Assembly (NCBI RefSeq): GCF_000720485.1
Contig: NZ_JOAX01000010.1
Coordinates: 1 to 64,000, forward strand
Direction of reading: 5' to 3'
Length of the DNA stretch: 64,000 nt
Source of the DNA: Streptomyces ochraceiscleroticus
GTDB lineage: Bacteria; Actinomycetota; Actinomycetes; Streptomycetales; Streptomycetaceae
Position 1 is the first letter of the stretch. Each line of letters opens with the position of its first letter. A model generated the notes under the pieces. The model saw nothing but the letters and a program-made list of their open reading frames with translations, had not been told where the DNA came from and ran no database searches. Both the position numbers and the translations under genes were made by a program. Shown here one piece after another: positions 56,913 to 64,000 of the stretch.

Positions 56913-57045
56913 AGCGCGTCAGTGCGCTGAACAGCGCAAACGCCCCGGCTGGGCCCTTTCGAGGGCTCGACCGGGGCGCTTTGGCATGGCACCTGACATC
57001 AGCTGACCGGTGGAACGATCATCGCTCGCGCTCGACGCGCCTCTT
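56900..57045 (+). repeat. Direct repeat, left copy (tRNA-Thr 3' end plus terminator)
   Basis: Starts with the tRNA 3' end ACAGGGGGCTC (56900-56910), then GCTGAACAGCGCAA, a terminator hairpin and about 65 bp more. It is imperfectly repeated at 61925-62063. Together the copies bracket about 5 kb and look like attachment-site products. Confidence 0.75.
56941..56978 (+). terminator. Terminator of tRNA-Thr
   Basis: Outer stem CGCCCCGG (56941-56948) with CCGGGGCG (56971-56978), inner GCCC/GGGC pairing, then CTTT. The short hairpin GCGCTGAACAGCGC precedes it. Confidence 0.8.
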
Positions 57046-57445
57046 CGGCAGCCGGTCCATGTGGCTGATCGCTTCTCGCTGTGTGTCCTGACGATCGGCG
57101 AGCGTCTGGCGCTTCGGCGTGTCGCAGCAGGTGTACGGCATGCCGGCAGCGCGGCCGCGGACGACGCGACACACCGAAGCGATAGGCGCCCGCCTGACCA
57201 CACAGGGGGCAGATCGCCCCAGCCGACCCGCGAACGGGCGCCCACGGTCCCGCCATGGGTCGGAAAAGAGCGGCGAGCGCGGAATCCCCAGACTCGTACA
57301 GAACGACGCCCACAGCACCTTCCGGGGCGGCGAAGGGGGGAGGGGAGTCCCCCGCCACCCCGGGCGTTGAGCCCTGGCGCTTGCGCGGATACTCCCGCCA
57401 GTTTCGATCCCGGCGGGAGCGTTCGTTGATCGCGGTCGCCGCGGT
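57046..57445. other. 400-bp region with no confident gene
   Basis: Several frames are open on the minus strand. One, from about 57358, would encode a CPLCGQ-containing protein reading into the left direct repeat; another in a different frame has plausible charged composition (RQTLADRQDTQREAISHMDR). Neither has a recognisable family or a good ribosome site. It may be a decayed gene of the accessory segment. Confidence 0.45.
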
Positions 57446-58102
57446 TCAGGGCACGTCAGCCCGCACGATGAGGGTTCCGATGTGGTCCTCGTTCGGTGCG
57501 TCGAGCACGTTCGCCGACGCGGTAGCAAACCCTGCTCGGATCAGCAGTCGTTCCCACACCGCGGGCCGGTAGCTGTAGCGATAGGTGAACATCGCTTTCC
57601 CCGCGAAACCGCCCTTGTACATGCCCTGCGGCCCGTAGGCGCCCGGGATGGCCGGCGGTTGGGAGAACGCGAACACCCCGCCCGGATTGAGGCGGGCTCG
57701 CACGAGGGGGAAGAGCCGGCCGGGATCGGCGAACCAGGCGGCCCCGAATACCGAGTAGATCGCATCGTAGGTGGCATCGTGCGTAGCGAGGTGTTCCAAG
57801 ACGTCGCCGTGGTGGAACGTCGTCCCGGTGTCTGCCCATCGCTCCGACGTCTTCTTGACCATGACCGGCGACAGGTCGACCCCGTGCGCCTTGATGCCCC
57901 GTCCGGCGAGGTACGCCAGGGCCCGGCCCGTGCCGCAACCAATCTCAAGCACGGTCGAGGGCTCGCCGAGGATTTCGGGGCCCGGGCCATGCCCGGTGTA
58001 CTGCGTCCAATTGAAGACAGGCTCGGCGTCGTCCTTGAACGCTGACTCGGCGTAGGCGTCCCACAGTTCGGCTTCTGCGGCGAGGTCGTGGGGCACGGGC
58101 AT
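57446..58102 (-). CDS. SAM-dependent methyltransferase
   Basis: A 218-residue class I methyltransferase: motif I VLEIGCGTGRALAYLAGRG (about residues 48-66), motif II AHGVDLSPVMV, motif III HHGDVLEHL, motif IV YDAIYSVFGAAWF, and the LNPGG segment. The N-terminal FNWTQYTGHGPGPEI is typical of small-molecule methyltransferases found beside Xre/DUF397 genes. Substrate unknown. First gene from the left end of the tRNA-bounded segment; same strand as the next three genes. Confidence 0.88.
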   Translation of the reverse strand: MPVPHDLAAEAELWDAYAESAFKDDAEPVFNWTQYTGHGPGPEILGEPSTVLEIGCGTGRALAYLAGRGIKAHGVDLSPVMVKKTSERWADTGTTFHHGDVLEHLATHDATYDAIYSVFGAAWFADPGRLFPLVRARLNPGGVFAFSQPPAIPGAYGPQGMYKGGFAGKAMFTYRYSYRPAVWERLLIRAGFATASANVLDAPNEDHIGTLIVRADVP

Positions 58103-58175
58103 GGAGTCCTCTATCCGTGGTGCGGGCGGCGGTGCCCCCACCCTCGAAGCGAGGGCAGGGGCACCGTATCGGGCG

Positions 58176-58676
58176 TCAGTGGCTGTCGGGGACCTTGTTG
58201 TCGCACGGCGAGCACTCGGCGCCGTCGATCTCCCACAGTTCTTCGTCGATCGTGAAGCCGATCGACTTGAGGAAGTCGGCTGTACGCAGGCACAGGCCAT
58301 CACCGCGGCGCTTGATGAACGGGGCGTGGTGCTTGTACGCGCCGCCGTTGTAGACGTCGCAGATCGCCCACCAGACCGGCGTGTCGAGGATGAGCTGATG
58401 CACGCCGATGTCGACGAGCTTGCCGACCCCGAGGTGTACTTCGGGGTGCTCGATCGAGGCCATGGTGTACATGACCGCGTTGCCGAGGATGCGCTCGGCC
58501 ATGTCGCTGACCATGGTGTGATCGCGGAGAAGGAGCGCGATCTCGCGGTCCCACAAGGTCATGCCGCTGTCGAGGACATTGATGGTCAGGTGCTTGATGT
58601 GCGGCTGTACGGCGTTGAGGAGTTCCTTCGGGTCGCGCGTGCGCGTGACCAAGGAGCGTTCGAGGGTGATGGTCAT
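58176..58676 (-). CDS. Conserved protein of unknown function
   Basis: A 166-residue soluble protein with no family I can name. The sequence is well behaved, with helices around DREIALLLRDHTMVSDMAERILGNAVMYTMA, a Trp-rich stretch (TPVWWAICDVYNGGAYKHH) and a C-terminal pair ECSPCDN. ATG 58676 follows GGAGG at nine bases. It lies directly upstream of the methyltransferase gene and downstream of the small 58836 gene on the same strand, so it probably shares an operon and function with the methyltransferase. Confidence 0.75.
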   Translation of the reverse strand: MTITLERSLVTRTRDPKELLNAVQPHIKHLTINVLDSGMTLWDREIALLLRDHTMVSDMAERILGNAVMYTMASIEHPEVHLGVGKLVDIGVHQLILDTPVWWAICDVYNGGAYKHHAPFIKRRGDGLCLRTADFLKSIGFTIDEELWEIDGAECSPCDNKVPDSH

Positions 58677-58835
58677 CGGTGCGTGCCTCCTACTTGGCGA
58701 GATGCTGGAGTGCTGCACTTGCCGGCCCGTTCCGGCCGCTCACCGGGGCGCCCGCGGGGGAGTGGTGAGCTACCGGAACGGGGCTGGTGGCCCGCCCGAG
58801 CTGCGGCTGTCCGTTCTCGCAGCCGGGGCGGGCGG

Positions 58836-59138
58836 TCATGGGGAGTTGGGATCGCGATGCGCCGCGATCCGTTCAGTGAGCCGCCGGAGCATGTCCGCGT
58901 CGTGCTCTGGGGTCTCCCACTCAGGGGGAAGCTGGGAGCGGAACGCGTCTCTCAGCCCATCGAGGTGCCTGTGTAGCTCGCGCTCGGTGACGTGCCGGCA
59001 CCACCAGTCCTCGGCCGCCCACCAGGCCGAGCGTGCTCGCTCGACGAGCGTGCGGCGGGGCGAGTTGAGCAGCCGCTGAACGTTGAGTTCCTGAGTGGTT
59101 GGATCGAACGCGGTGCGTTCCTTGGCATGCCGGGCCAT
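58836..59138 (-). CDS. Small protein of unknown function
   Basis: A 100-residue basic/Trp-rich helical protein (RRTLVERARSAWWAAEDWWCRHVTERELHRHL). No family recognised. The ATG at 59138 overlaps the stop of the upstream HATPase gene by one base (TAATG), so translation is coupled. It is likely an accessory of that kinase-like protein. Confidence 0.7.
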   Translation of the reverse strand: MARHAKERTAFDPTTQELNVQRLLNSPRRTLVERARSAWWAAEDWWCRHVTERELHRHLDGLRDAFRSQLPPEWETPEHDADMLRRLTERIAAHRDPNSP

Positions 59139-59560
59139 TAGTCGTCCTCCTTGACGCGTAGCTCGGCGCGCACGGTCTTTCCCCAGTGCCGGACATCGGT
59201 CTCCCAGCAGTCCGCCGTCACGTCCACGAGGTAGAGGCCGCGCCCACCTTCCGCGTCCTCCTCGGGGACCTGGTAGGCAGGGAGAGCCTTCGACCTGTCC
59301 GACACAGCGATGACCACCAACGCGGACTTCGGTCGGGTGATACTCACCCGCACCACTCGGGACTGGCTGTGCTCAACCGAGTTGGTGACCAGCTCGGACA
59401 CGATGAGCTCGCTCCGGTCCACCAAACATTCGAGTCCCCAGGTGTTCAAAGCTGCCTTGACCAGGCTCCGAGCACGGCCAACCGTCTGTGGCTCACAGCG
59501 CCATGTCTCGCTGTAGCCGGGGGCTCCTATCGCGTGGGGCCGAGTCACGGTCATGGTCAC
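59138..59560 (-). CDS. ATP-binding protein, anti-sigma-factor (HATPase) type
   Basis: A 140-residue GHKL ATPase domain alone, resembling RsbW/SpoIIAB-type proteins. N box SELIVSELVTNSVEHSQS, G1-type loop VVIAVSDRS and G2-type EGGRGLYLVDVTADCWE. Such proteins in Streptomyces commonly sit beside Xre/DUF397 gene pairs (WhiJ-, AbaA-like loci). GTG start with GGAGGG seven bases upstream. Divergent from the right-hand operon across a 237-bp regulatory gap. Confidence 0.88.
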   Translation of the reverse strand: MTMTVTRPHAIGAPGYSETWRCEPQTVGRARSLVKAALNTWGLECLVDRSELIVSELVTNSVEHSQSRVVRVSITRPKSALVVIAVSDRSKALPAYQVPEEDAEGGRGLYLVDVTADCWETDVRHWGKTVRAELRVKEDD

Positions 59561-59697
59561 GGGGCTTCCCTCCGGGGCGGTGGAACACCTGGCCGAGCAA
59601 GGCCGGGACGCTCTCCATCACCGACGGGCCCGACCCGGCGGCGTCACGCGGATGCGAGAACGAACGTAGAGCGCGCCGGAACCAACCCCCAAGGGGA

Positions 59698-59776
59698 TTG
59701 CGCGAGTTTGCTGCAAGCTGGTTGACGGACTCAGGGGACGGATCGACCATCGGTGCATCGCGCAATTTTGCGCAAG
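59698..59776. promoter_or_regulatory. TTGCGC-type repeats in the divergent promoter gap
   Basis: TTGCGCGAG (59698-59706) recurs as TTGCGCAAG (59768-59776), with a related TTGCTGCAAG between them. The second copy sits in the inverted repeat GCGCAA-TT-TTGCGC (59760-59773), 25 bp before the next start. Xre regulator sites are the natural candidates. Confidence 0.5.
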
Positions 59777-59797
59777 ACGGCAGACAGGGGAAACGCC

Positions 59798-60217
59798 ATG
59801 AAGCTACGGTTCCTTGGTAAGGACTCCAAACAGGGGGACTGCCCGACCCTCTACGCCACCGACCGCGACACCTACCTCGTTCAGGGGTGGAGAATCTTCG
59901 CGAACGACCTGCTGATGCAGCTCACCATTCCCGAGGGTGAGACTGCTGTGGAGGTGCCCACCGAGTTGTTCGAGCACCTGGAGAAGGACGGTCTCCCCTC
60001 TGGCCAGTTCAGGCGTCTTGAGGACCCACTCATGGTCCTGACGTCAGGGGGGACGTACGTTGTCCAAGGCCGGGAGGTGACCGACCCCGACGCCTTGGCA
60101 CAGATGGAGATTCAGGACTACGAGACCGTGGTCGAGGTCTCCAAGGCCGCGATCACAGTGCTACTGGAGGAACCGCGTGGAGCTGATCTCCAGCGCCGAG
60201 CGCAACCAGCTCTTTGA
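59798..60217 (+). CDS. Protein of unknown function preceding DUF6879
   Basis: A 139-residue soluble protein, beta-rich with a repeated pattern (LYATDRDTYLVQGWRIFANDLL; LTSGGTYVVQGREVTDPDAL) that suggests an internal duplication of about 70 residues. ATG 59798 follows AGGGGAAACGCC. It overlaps the next gene by 41 bp. It is found in the first position of DUF6879/Xre clusters. Function unknown. Confidence 0.75.
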   Translation: MKLRFLGKDSKQGDCPTLYATDRDTYLVQGWRIFANDLLMQLTIPEGETAVEVPTELFEHLEKDGLPSGQFRRLEDPLMVLTSGGTYVVQGREVTDPDALAQMEIQDYETVVEVSKAAITVLLEEPRGADLQRRAQPAL

Positions 60218-60698
60218 GAGCTTCGCGCACGACGCATTCCACTTGGAGCTGAGGGATGACTACTCAGTCCCAAACGAGGAGGGCCCGTATGGGGACTGGC
60301 TCAAGGGGACAGTCGACGACTCGTTTATGGAACCGTGGTTGCAGCTCATGAGGCGCGTCACCGACTCAGGGAAGGCCGTGCGCCGGGTGCGGGTCGTCAC
60401 TGAGCCGCACAGCTCCTACATCCGGTGGGAGTACGCCACCACCAACGTCAACGAAGAGGCCGGCGAGTCCATCCGGTGGCTTCCGCGTCACAAGCTGCCC
60501 GAGGGCTTTGTGCTACCCGTGGCGGGTAACGACTGGTGGCTCTTCGACGACAAGCTCTTGGCCGTGGGGCACTTCGACGACGCAGGGCGTGTCCTGGGCT
60601 CTGAGGTCATCGAGGACCCCGTCATCGTCGATGAGTGCGTCCGCGTCCGAGACCTGCTCTGGGACATGGCCACCCCACACAACGAGTACAAGCCCTGA
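60177..60698 (+). CDS. DUF6879 family protein
   Basis: A 173-residue soluble protein with conserved aromatic residues (SFAHDAFHLELRDDY; SSYIRWEYATTNVNEEAGESIRWLPRHK; GNDWWLFDDKLLAVGHFD). The pattern YxRWE...AGE..RWL is characteristic of DUF6879 proteins found beside Xre-DUF5753 regulators. GTG start inside the previous gene, with a GGAGG-like sequence (GGAGGAACC) just upstream. Biochemical role unknown; position suggests a partner of the regulator. Confidence 0.8.
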   Translation: MELISSAERNQLFESFAHDAFHLELRDDYSVPNEEGPYGDWLKGTVDDSFMEPWLQLMRRVTDSGKAVRRVRVVTEPHSSYIRWEYATTNVNEEAGESIRWLPRHKLPEGFVLPVAGNDWWLFDDKLLAVGHFDDAGRVLGSEVIEDPVIVDECVRVRDLLWDMATPHNEYKP

Positions 60699-60705
60699 CT
60701 GTTCC

Positions 60706-61569
60706 GTGAGTGACCAAGCACAAGAGACACGCGAGGCGTTGGGTGCCCGGCTGCGTGGATTCCGTAAGGACGCGGGGTTCAGTAGCGGCCGGGCCTTCGC
60801 CGCTGCCACCGGCTGGCAGGAGTCCAAGGTCTCTCGCATCGAGAATGGTAAGCAGAACGCGAGCGAGGACGACATCCGCGTCTGGTGCCGGACGACTGGG
60901 CGCGAGGCTGATCTCGCTGACCTGATCGCCACAGTTCGTCACATCGACGAGATGTGGATGGAGTGGCGCCGACAGATCCAGGGCGGGGCCGAGAACCGTC
61001 AGAAGAAGTCACTGCCGCTCTACCAAAAGACCAAGGTCTTCCGGATCTGGGAGCCCGCCATGATCTGGGGCACCATCCAGACTGCCGACTACGCAGAGAA
61101 CGTCTTCGAACAGGTATCGAACTTCCACGAGACGCCGGCTGATACGCAAGCTGCCGTGGCGAAGCGCCTCGAACGGCAGAAGTATCTCTACGAGGGGAAC
61201 CGGATCTTCAACGTGCTCCTCGGCGAGCAGGCCCTCTACTCGAACCATGGCGGCTCTGAGGTCATGAGGGCGCAACTCGATCGTCTGCTCGCCGTATTGG
61301 CGCTTCCGCGGCTCAGCCTAGGCATCATCCCGCGGTCCGCTCCTCTTGCTCTCTGGATCGGGCACGGCTTTTCGATGTTCGACGACAAGCTCGTCATGGT
61401 TGAGACGTACTCCGCGGAGATGTCCGTGACACAGCCGAGGGAGATCGAGCTCTACCGCAAGGCATTCGAGATTCATCGCCAGTCTGCCGTCTATGGGCAA
61501 CCTGCAAGAGACCTCATCTTGAACGCTATCGATCATTTTGATCGTATGGGAAGGGGAAGCCGTGGTTGA
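60706..61569 (+). CDS. Xre-family helix-turn-helix regulator with DUF5753 domain
   Basis: A 287-residue WhiJ/AbaA-type regulator. The HTH is residues about 8-60 (LGARLRGFRKDAGFSSGRAFAAATGWQESKVSRIENGKQNASEDDIRVWC), followed by the DUF5753 sensor region (IWEPAMIWGTIQTADYAENVF ... RLSLGIIPRSAPL). GTG start after an eight-base gap. The DUF397 gene overlaps its stop. Pairs of these genes form modules that control development or antibiotic production in Streptomyces, with DUF397 as the partner antitoxin-like protein. Confidence 0.92.
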   Translation: MSDQAQETREALGARLRGFRKDAGFSSGRAFAAATGWQESKVSRIENGKQNASEDDIRVWCRTTGREADLADLIATVRHIDEMWMEWRRQIQGGAENRQKKSLPLYQKTKVFRIWEPAMIWGTIQTADYAENVFEQVSNFHETPADTQAAVAKRLERQKYLYEGNRIFNVLLGEQALYSNHGGSEVMRAQLDRLLAVLALPRLSLGIIPRSAPLALWIGHGFSMFDDKLVMVETYSAEMSVTQPREIELYRKAFEIHRQSAVYGQPARDLILNAIDHFDRMGRGSRG

Positions 61570-61747
61570 AGTGCCGAATTGGCGTACCAGCTCCTACACG
61601 AAGTCAGACACCTGCGTCGAAGTTGCCGACAACGATCCTTCCAAGGTCATGGTCCGGGACACCAAGGACCGGGACGCCGGCACTTTGGTGTTCCCGCCGA
61701 CCTCCTGGGCTGGCTTCGTGGAACTCAGCAAGACCGTCAGGGTCTGA
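61562..61747 (+). CDS. DUF397 protein (BldB/WhiJ-partner family)
   Basis: A 61-residue DUF397 protein: WRTSSYTKSDTCVEVADNDPSKVMVRDTKDRDAGTLVFPPTSWAGFVELSK, with the family's conserved RTSSYS-C-EVA opening and VRDTKD...L.F...W..F block. It overlaps the Xre gene by 8 bp, an expected regulator-partner pairing. GTG 61562 with GGGAAGGGGAAG upstream; GTG 61571 is the alternative. DUF397 partners modulate the activity of their Xre proteins. Confidence 0.9.
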   Translation: MVEVPNWRTSSYTKSDTCVEVADNDPSKVMVRDTKDRDAGTLVFPPTSWAGFVELSKTVRV

Positions 61748-61924
61748 GCCCCTGCGGTCCGCGCTCGCCCAGCGAGTTTTCGCCTCGACGCTTGGTGGTG
61801 TCGCATGTGCTCAGCAGTACGGATGCGGTACGCATGCCGTACACACGAGGCCGGGAAGCCTCGGGATATGAGTGACAGGGTGGGACTGGTTTTCGCAGGT
61901 CAAACAGCCTGTGGGCACCTCCCC

Positions 61925-62063
61925 ACAGGGGGCTCAGGACGCTGAACAGCGCAAGCGCCCCGGCCGGACCCTCAAAGAGACCCGACCGGGGTGCTTTGAC
62001 ATCCACGATCGACACCAGCCGACCGGCGGAATGATCGCTGCTCGCGCACCCCTCGCCTCTCTT
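61925..62063 (+). repeat. Direct repeat, right copy (tRNA-Thr 3' end remnant plus terminator)
   Basis: Begins ACAGGGGGCTC (61925-61935), identical to the tRNA-Thr 3' end, then GCTGAACAGCGCAA, a terminator hairpin (61955-61994) and about 65 bp like the left copy, ending at CGCCTCTCTT where a truncated GntR gene starts. The upstream T-arm is absent, so only the tRNA tail is copied. Confidence 0.75.
61955..61994 (+). terminator. Terminator in the right direct repeat
   Basis: GCGCCCCGG (61955-61963) pairs with CCGGGGTGC (61986-61994) with one G-T pair, followed by TTTG. It is the counterpart of the tRNA-Thr terminator. Confidence 0.7.
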
Positions 62064-62739
62064 GAAGTTCACCGTCCATGCGGCCTACCGGGCAGTGGAG
62101 GCGGAAGGGCTGGTCACCTCGTCACGCGGTCATGGCACCGTCGTGCGCCAGCAGACTCCGCTCAAACGACTCGGCATCGCTCGCTACGGCAAGGCCAAGT
62201 GGCGCGATGCTGATGAGGTGGCCTTCATCGCTGACCGCGTGGCCACTGGACGCGCGTACCGACGCGGAGAGCAGACTCAGAGCGTCAGCCGTGACGAAGC
62301 CCCGCCGGCCGTCGCTGCCGCGCATGGCCTGGAGCCTGGTGCGGAGGTGTACGCGCGGGCCCGCCTGGTGAAGGAAGGCGAGCAGCCGACGCACACTCTG
62401 ACCAGCTACTACCGTCCCGAGCACGTGGAAGGCACGCGGATCGTCGACCCGGCTCCGGGACCTGCTGGCCGTGGCGGCGGCTTCCGGGTGCTGTACGACG
62501 CCGGGTACGAGATCGACCGCATGACCGAGGAGCTGTTCGCCCGCACCCCCACCCCGGACGAGGTGAAGCTCCTGCAGCTGCCCGCCGGCGAACCCGTCGT
62601 GGAACGGCACCGGACCACGTACACGGCAGATGACACGGTGGTCGAGTACGCGATCGGTGTGCACGCCGCCTCGCGCTTTGCCTGGAAGTACGACTTCAAG
62701 GTCCCCGACTCCACCCGCGACGGAAAGGCCGCACAGTGA
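62062..62739 (+). pseudogene. GntR-family regulator (UTRA domain), 5'-truncated
   Basis: The frame begins midway through the wHTH (KFTVHAAYRAVEAEGLVTSSRGHGTVV) and continues into an intact UTRA domain (LEPGAEVYARARLVKEGEQPTHTLTSYYRPEHVEGTRI ... FAWKYDFKVPD). A normal GntR needs about 40 more N-terminal residues (helices 1-2). Upstream in frame there is only a TTG at 62062 before a stop at 62032. The break coincides with the end of the right direct repeat, so recombination probably removed the 5' end. It still overlaps the next gene as GTGA. Confidence 0.75.
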
Positions 62740-63398
62740 TCTCCGAGCAGGCACGGGCAGACGCGCGCCGCATCTGGGACTACCACCAGATGCACCACGA
62801 GCCACGGCCCTGCTCGGTCGCCATCGGCCTGGGCAGCCACGACCTCGGCGTGGCGACCACGACGGCGAACCTGTACCTGTCCGGCCTGGCGCCGCTCGTC
62901 GTCTTCACCGGCGCCAACAGCCCCACGACGCGCGAGCGGATGCCCCGCGGCGAAGCGGTGCACTACAAGGAACACGCCGTCGAGCTGGGCGTCCCCGAGT
63001 CAGCCATCATCGTGGAGCCCAAGGCGACGAACACAGGCGAGAACATCCGCTTCTCTCGCGCGGCCCTGGACGAGGCCGGCGCGGTGGTCGAATCGATTCT
63101 CCTCGTCGCCAAGCCGTACGAGGAACGCCGCGCCTACGCCACCGCACGCCAACTCTGGCCCGAGGTGGACGTCACCTGCGCCTCATCACCCATGACCTAC
63201 GAGGAGTACGTCGACTCCATCGGAGACGAACACCTCGTCATCGACATGCTCGTGGGCGCCCTGCAGCGACTCATGATCTACCCGAAGCAAGGCTTCATGA
63301 TCGAACAAGCAGTGCCGTCCGATGTCATCGAGTCGTTCGAACGCCTATGCCATGACGGCTTCACCAGCCGACTCACAAACGCCGCCTGGCACCGATGA
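62736..63398 (+). CDS. YdcF/DUF218-like protein
   Basis: A 220-residue protein of the YdcF (DUF218) family: VAIGLGSHDLGVATTTANLYLSGLAPLVVFTGAN, then EAVHYKEHAVELGVPESAIIVEPKATNTGENIRFSR and ESILLVAKPYEERRAYATARQLWP. The Asn/Glu-rich TNTGEN motif is diagnostic. In E. coli YdcF binds S-adenosylmethionine; others act on envelope precursors. GTG start overlaps the truncated GntR stop, implying the two were once an operon under GntR control. Confidence 0.85.
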   Translation: MISEQARADARRIWDYHQMHHEPRPCSVAIGLGSHDLGVATTTANLYLSGLAPLVVFTGANSPTTRERMPRGEAVHYKEHAVELGVPESAIIVEPKATNTGENIRFSRAALDEAGAVVESILLVAKPYEERRAYATARQLWPEVDVTCASSPMTYEEYVDSIGDEHLVIDMLVGALQRLMIYPKQGFMIEQAVPSDVIESFERLCHDGFTSRLTNAAWHR

Positions 63399-63428
63399 GC
63401 AGTCCACTGCTCGGTTTCTGTAGCGGAT

Positions 63429-63815
63429 GTGGTAGTTCGCGACGACGGTCGCATCCTGGTGATCCAATGCGCGGATAACGGCAGGTGTGATCCATGAGGC
63501 GGAGCCGTGGAGCTAGGAGATCCCCCAGGCCGGCACCCGCCGAGGTTATGGAGGCGGCGGGCGTCTGTGTCCAGATGGGCCACTTGGCTGGTGTCTACAA
63601 AAACACGACTCGCGGGGGCGTGGTGCTGGCCTTCCACGGCCAACCCGTCGGTGATGGGGAGCAGACGTCCCACGAGTCGCAAGCCTTGTCCTGGCTAACG
63701 CATGAACAGGTGGCTGAGCGAATGAGCGAGGTCCCACGCCATTCGCGTCTTGGCCACACTCACCACCGACGGCCCACATCTCCGCGTCCACGACGGACAC
63801 GCGCTCATCGTGGCT
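63429..63815 (+). pseudogene. NUDIX hydrolase remnant
   Basis: Three pieces of one NUDIX protein lie in different frames. VVVRDDGRILVIQCADNGR (from 63429) stops at TGA 63495; the same frame resumes with VELGDPPG. From about 63542 a second frame reads EVMEAAGVCVQMGHLAGVYKNTTRGG up to about 63730; from 63735 the first frame returns with HAIRVLATLTTDGPHLRVHDGH. At least one stop and two frame changes make it inactive as it stands. Confidence 0.7.
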
Positions 63816-63889
63816 GCGTGCTGTATGGGTGGGAGCAGCTTCTGGGGCGCGGTCCGGAACTCGCGTCGAGCAGAAACAGGAGGTCACCC

Positions 63890-64000
63890 ATGATCATCGC
63901 GAGCAGGGCCGAAGCCAGCCTGGCTTGCCAGCCAGCGTCCGACCCTGAGTACGCTCGCCCCCAACCAGCCAGGTCATCGGCCAAGGTAGCCCTGCCGACC
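63890..64000 (+). CDS. Start of a gene cut by the window edge
   Basis: ATG 63890 is preceded by CAGGAGGTCACCC, a strong ribosome site, and the frame (MIIASRAEASLACQPASDPE...) stays open for 37 codons to the window edge. No family can be recognised in so short a piece. Confidence 0.4.
   Translation, partial: MIIASRAEASLACQPASDPEYARPQPARSSAKVALPT

Noticed and set aside
57010..57358. Gene with CPLCGQ zinc-like motif on the minus strand
   Set aside because: No full zinc pattern, no family resemblance, reads through the direct repeat and terminator; kept only as an uncertain region.

Overview
This is high-GC actinobacterial DNA and almost certainly Streptomyces chromosome. It carries glnR, phoU/phoR/phoP, msiK, the mycothiol genes mshA and mshD, the c-di-GMP-responsive anti-sigma factor rsiG, the nickel regulator nur, carD, many GTG starts, and a DUF397/Xre/ATP-binding regulatory cluster. 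Apart from the last 7 kb it is conserved core sequence.

Layout. 0-12.4 kb: a VOC protein/TetR pair, an ankyrin protein, an Eis-like acetyltransferase, asparaginase, rsiG, dtd, ygfZ, nur, a nitrobindin-like protein, a 33-residue membrane peptide, a sulfurtransferase operon behind a cysteine-containing leader peptide, a DUF2993 protein, and a MoaD/membrane-protein pair. 12.5-17.3 kb: a heterodimeric ABC exporter and a hydrolase. 17.5-28.8 kb: glnR behind a coupled 24-codon upstream ORF, a LacI regulator, an HtrA-type protease with an MprAB-like two-component system, an FG-GAP protein, a second DUF2993 protein, a secreted 5'-nucleotidase, and mshD. 29-33 kb: the operon ppk-CHAD-NUDIX. 33-40 kb: a methyltransferase, mshA, a YbjN protein, a secreted beta-helix protein, an MFS transporter, phosphoglycerate mutase, and a 41-residue Cys-rich peptide. 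40-45.4 kb: phoU divergent from phoRP, a lipoprotein, and carD. 45.8-56.6 kb: ispD, ispF, a PPOX-family protein, cysS, rlmB, a DoxX protein, a nucleotidyltransferase and msiK.

At 56.8 kb a tRNA-Thr(UGU) gene marks the start of accessory DNA. The last 11 bases of the tRNA acceptor region plus the following terminator, about 140 bp in all, are repeated imperfectly about 5 kb downstream. The two copies enclose a divergent cluster: methyltransferase, two unknowns and a HATPase on the left; an unknown, DUF6879, Xre-DUF5753 and DUF397 on the right. No integrase is visible. Just beyond the second copy lie a 5'-truncated GntR gene, a YdcF-like gene and a NUDIX pseudogene, which fits repeated insertion and decay at this tRNA.

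The most unexpected signal runs through the core genes. At least seven genes have short tandem duplications (12, 14, 17, 19, 21 or about 35 bp units, 2-7 copies) that include or overlap the stop codon and run into the 3' flank; further degenerate cases occur. Other points are two TGA/ATG-coupled or cysteine-rich leader ORFs, a three-copy 11-bp-period operator resembling an MprA box before the protease, and a likely frameshift in a small membrane-protein gene at 53 kb.
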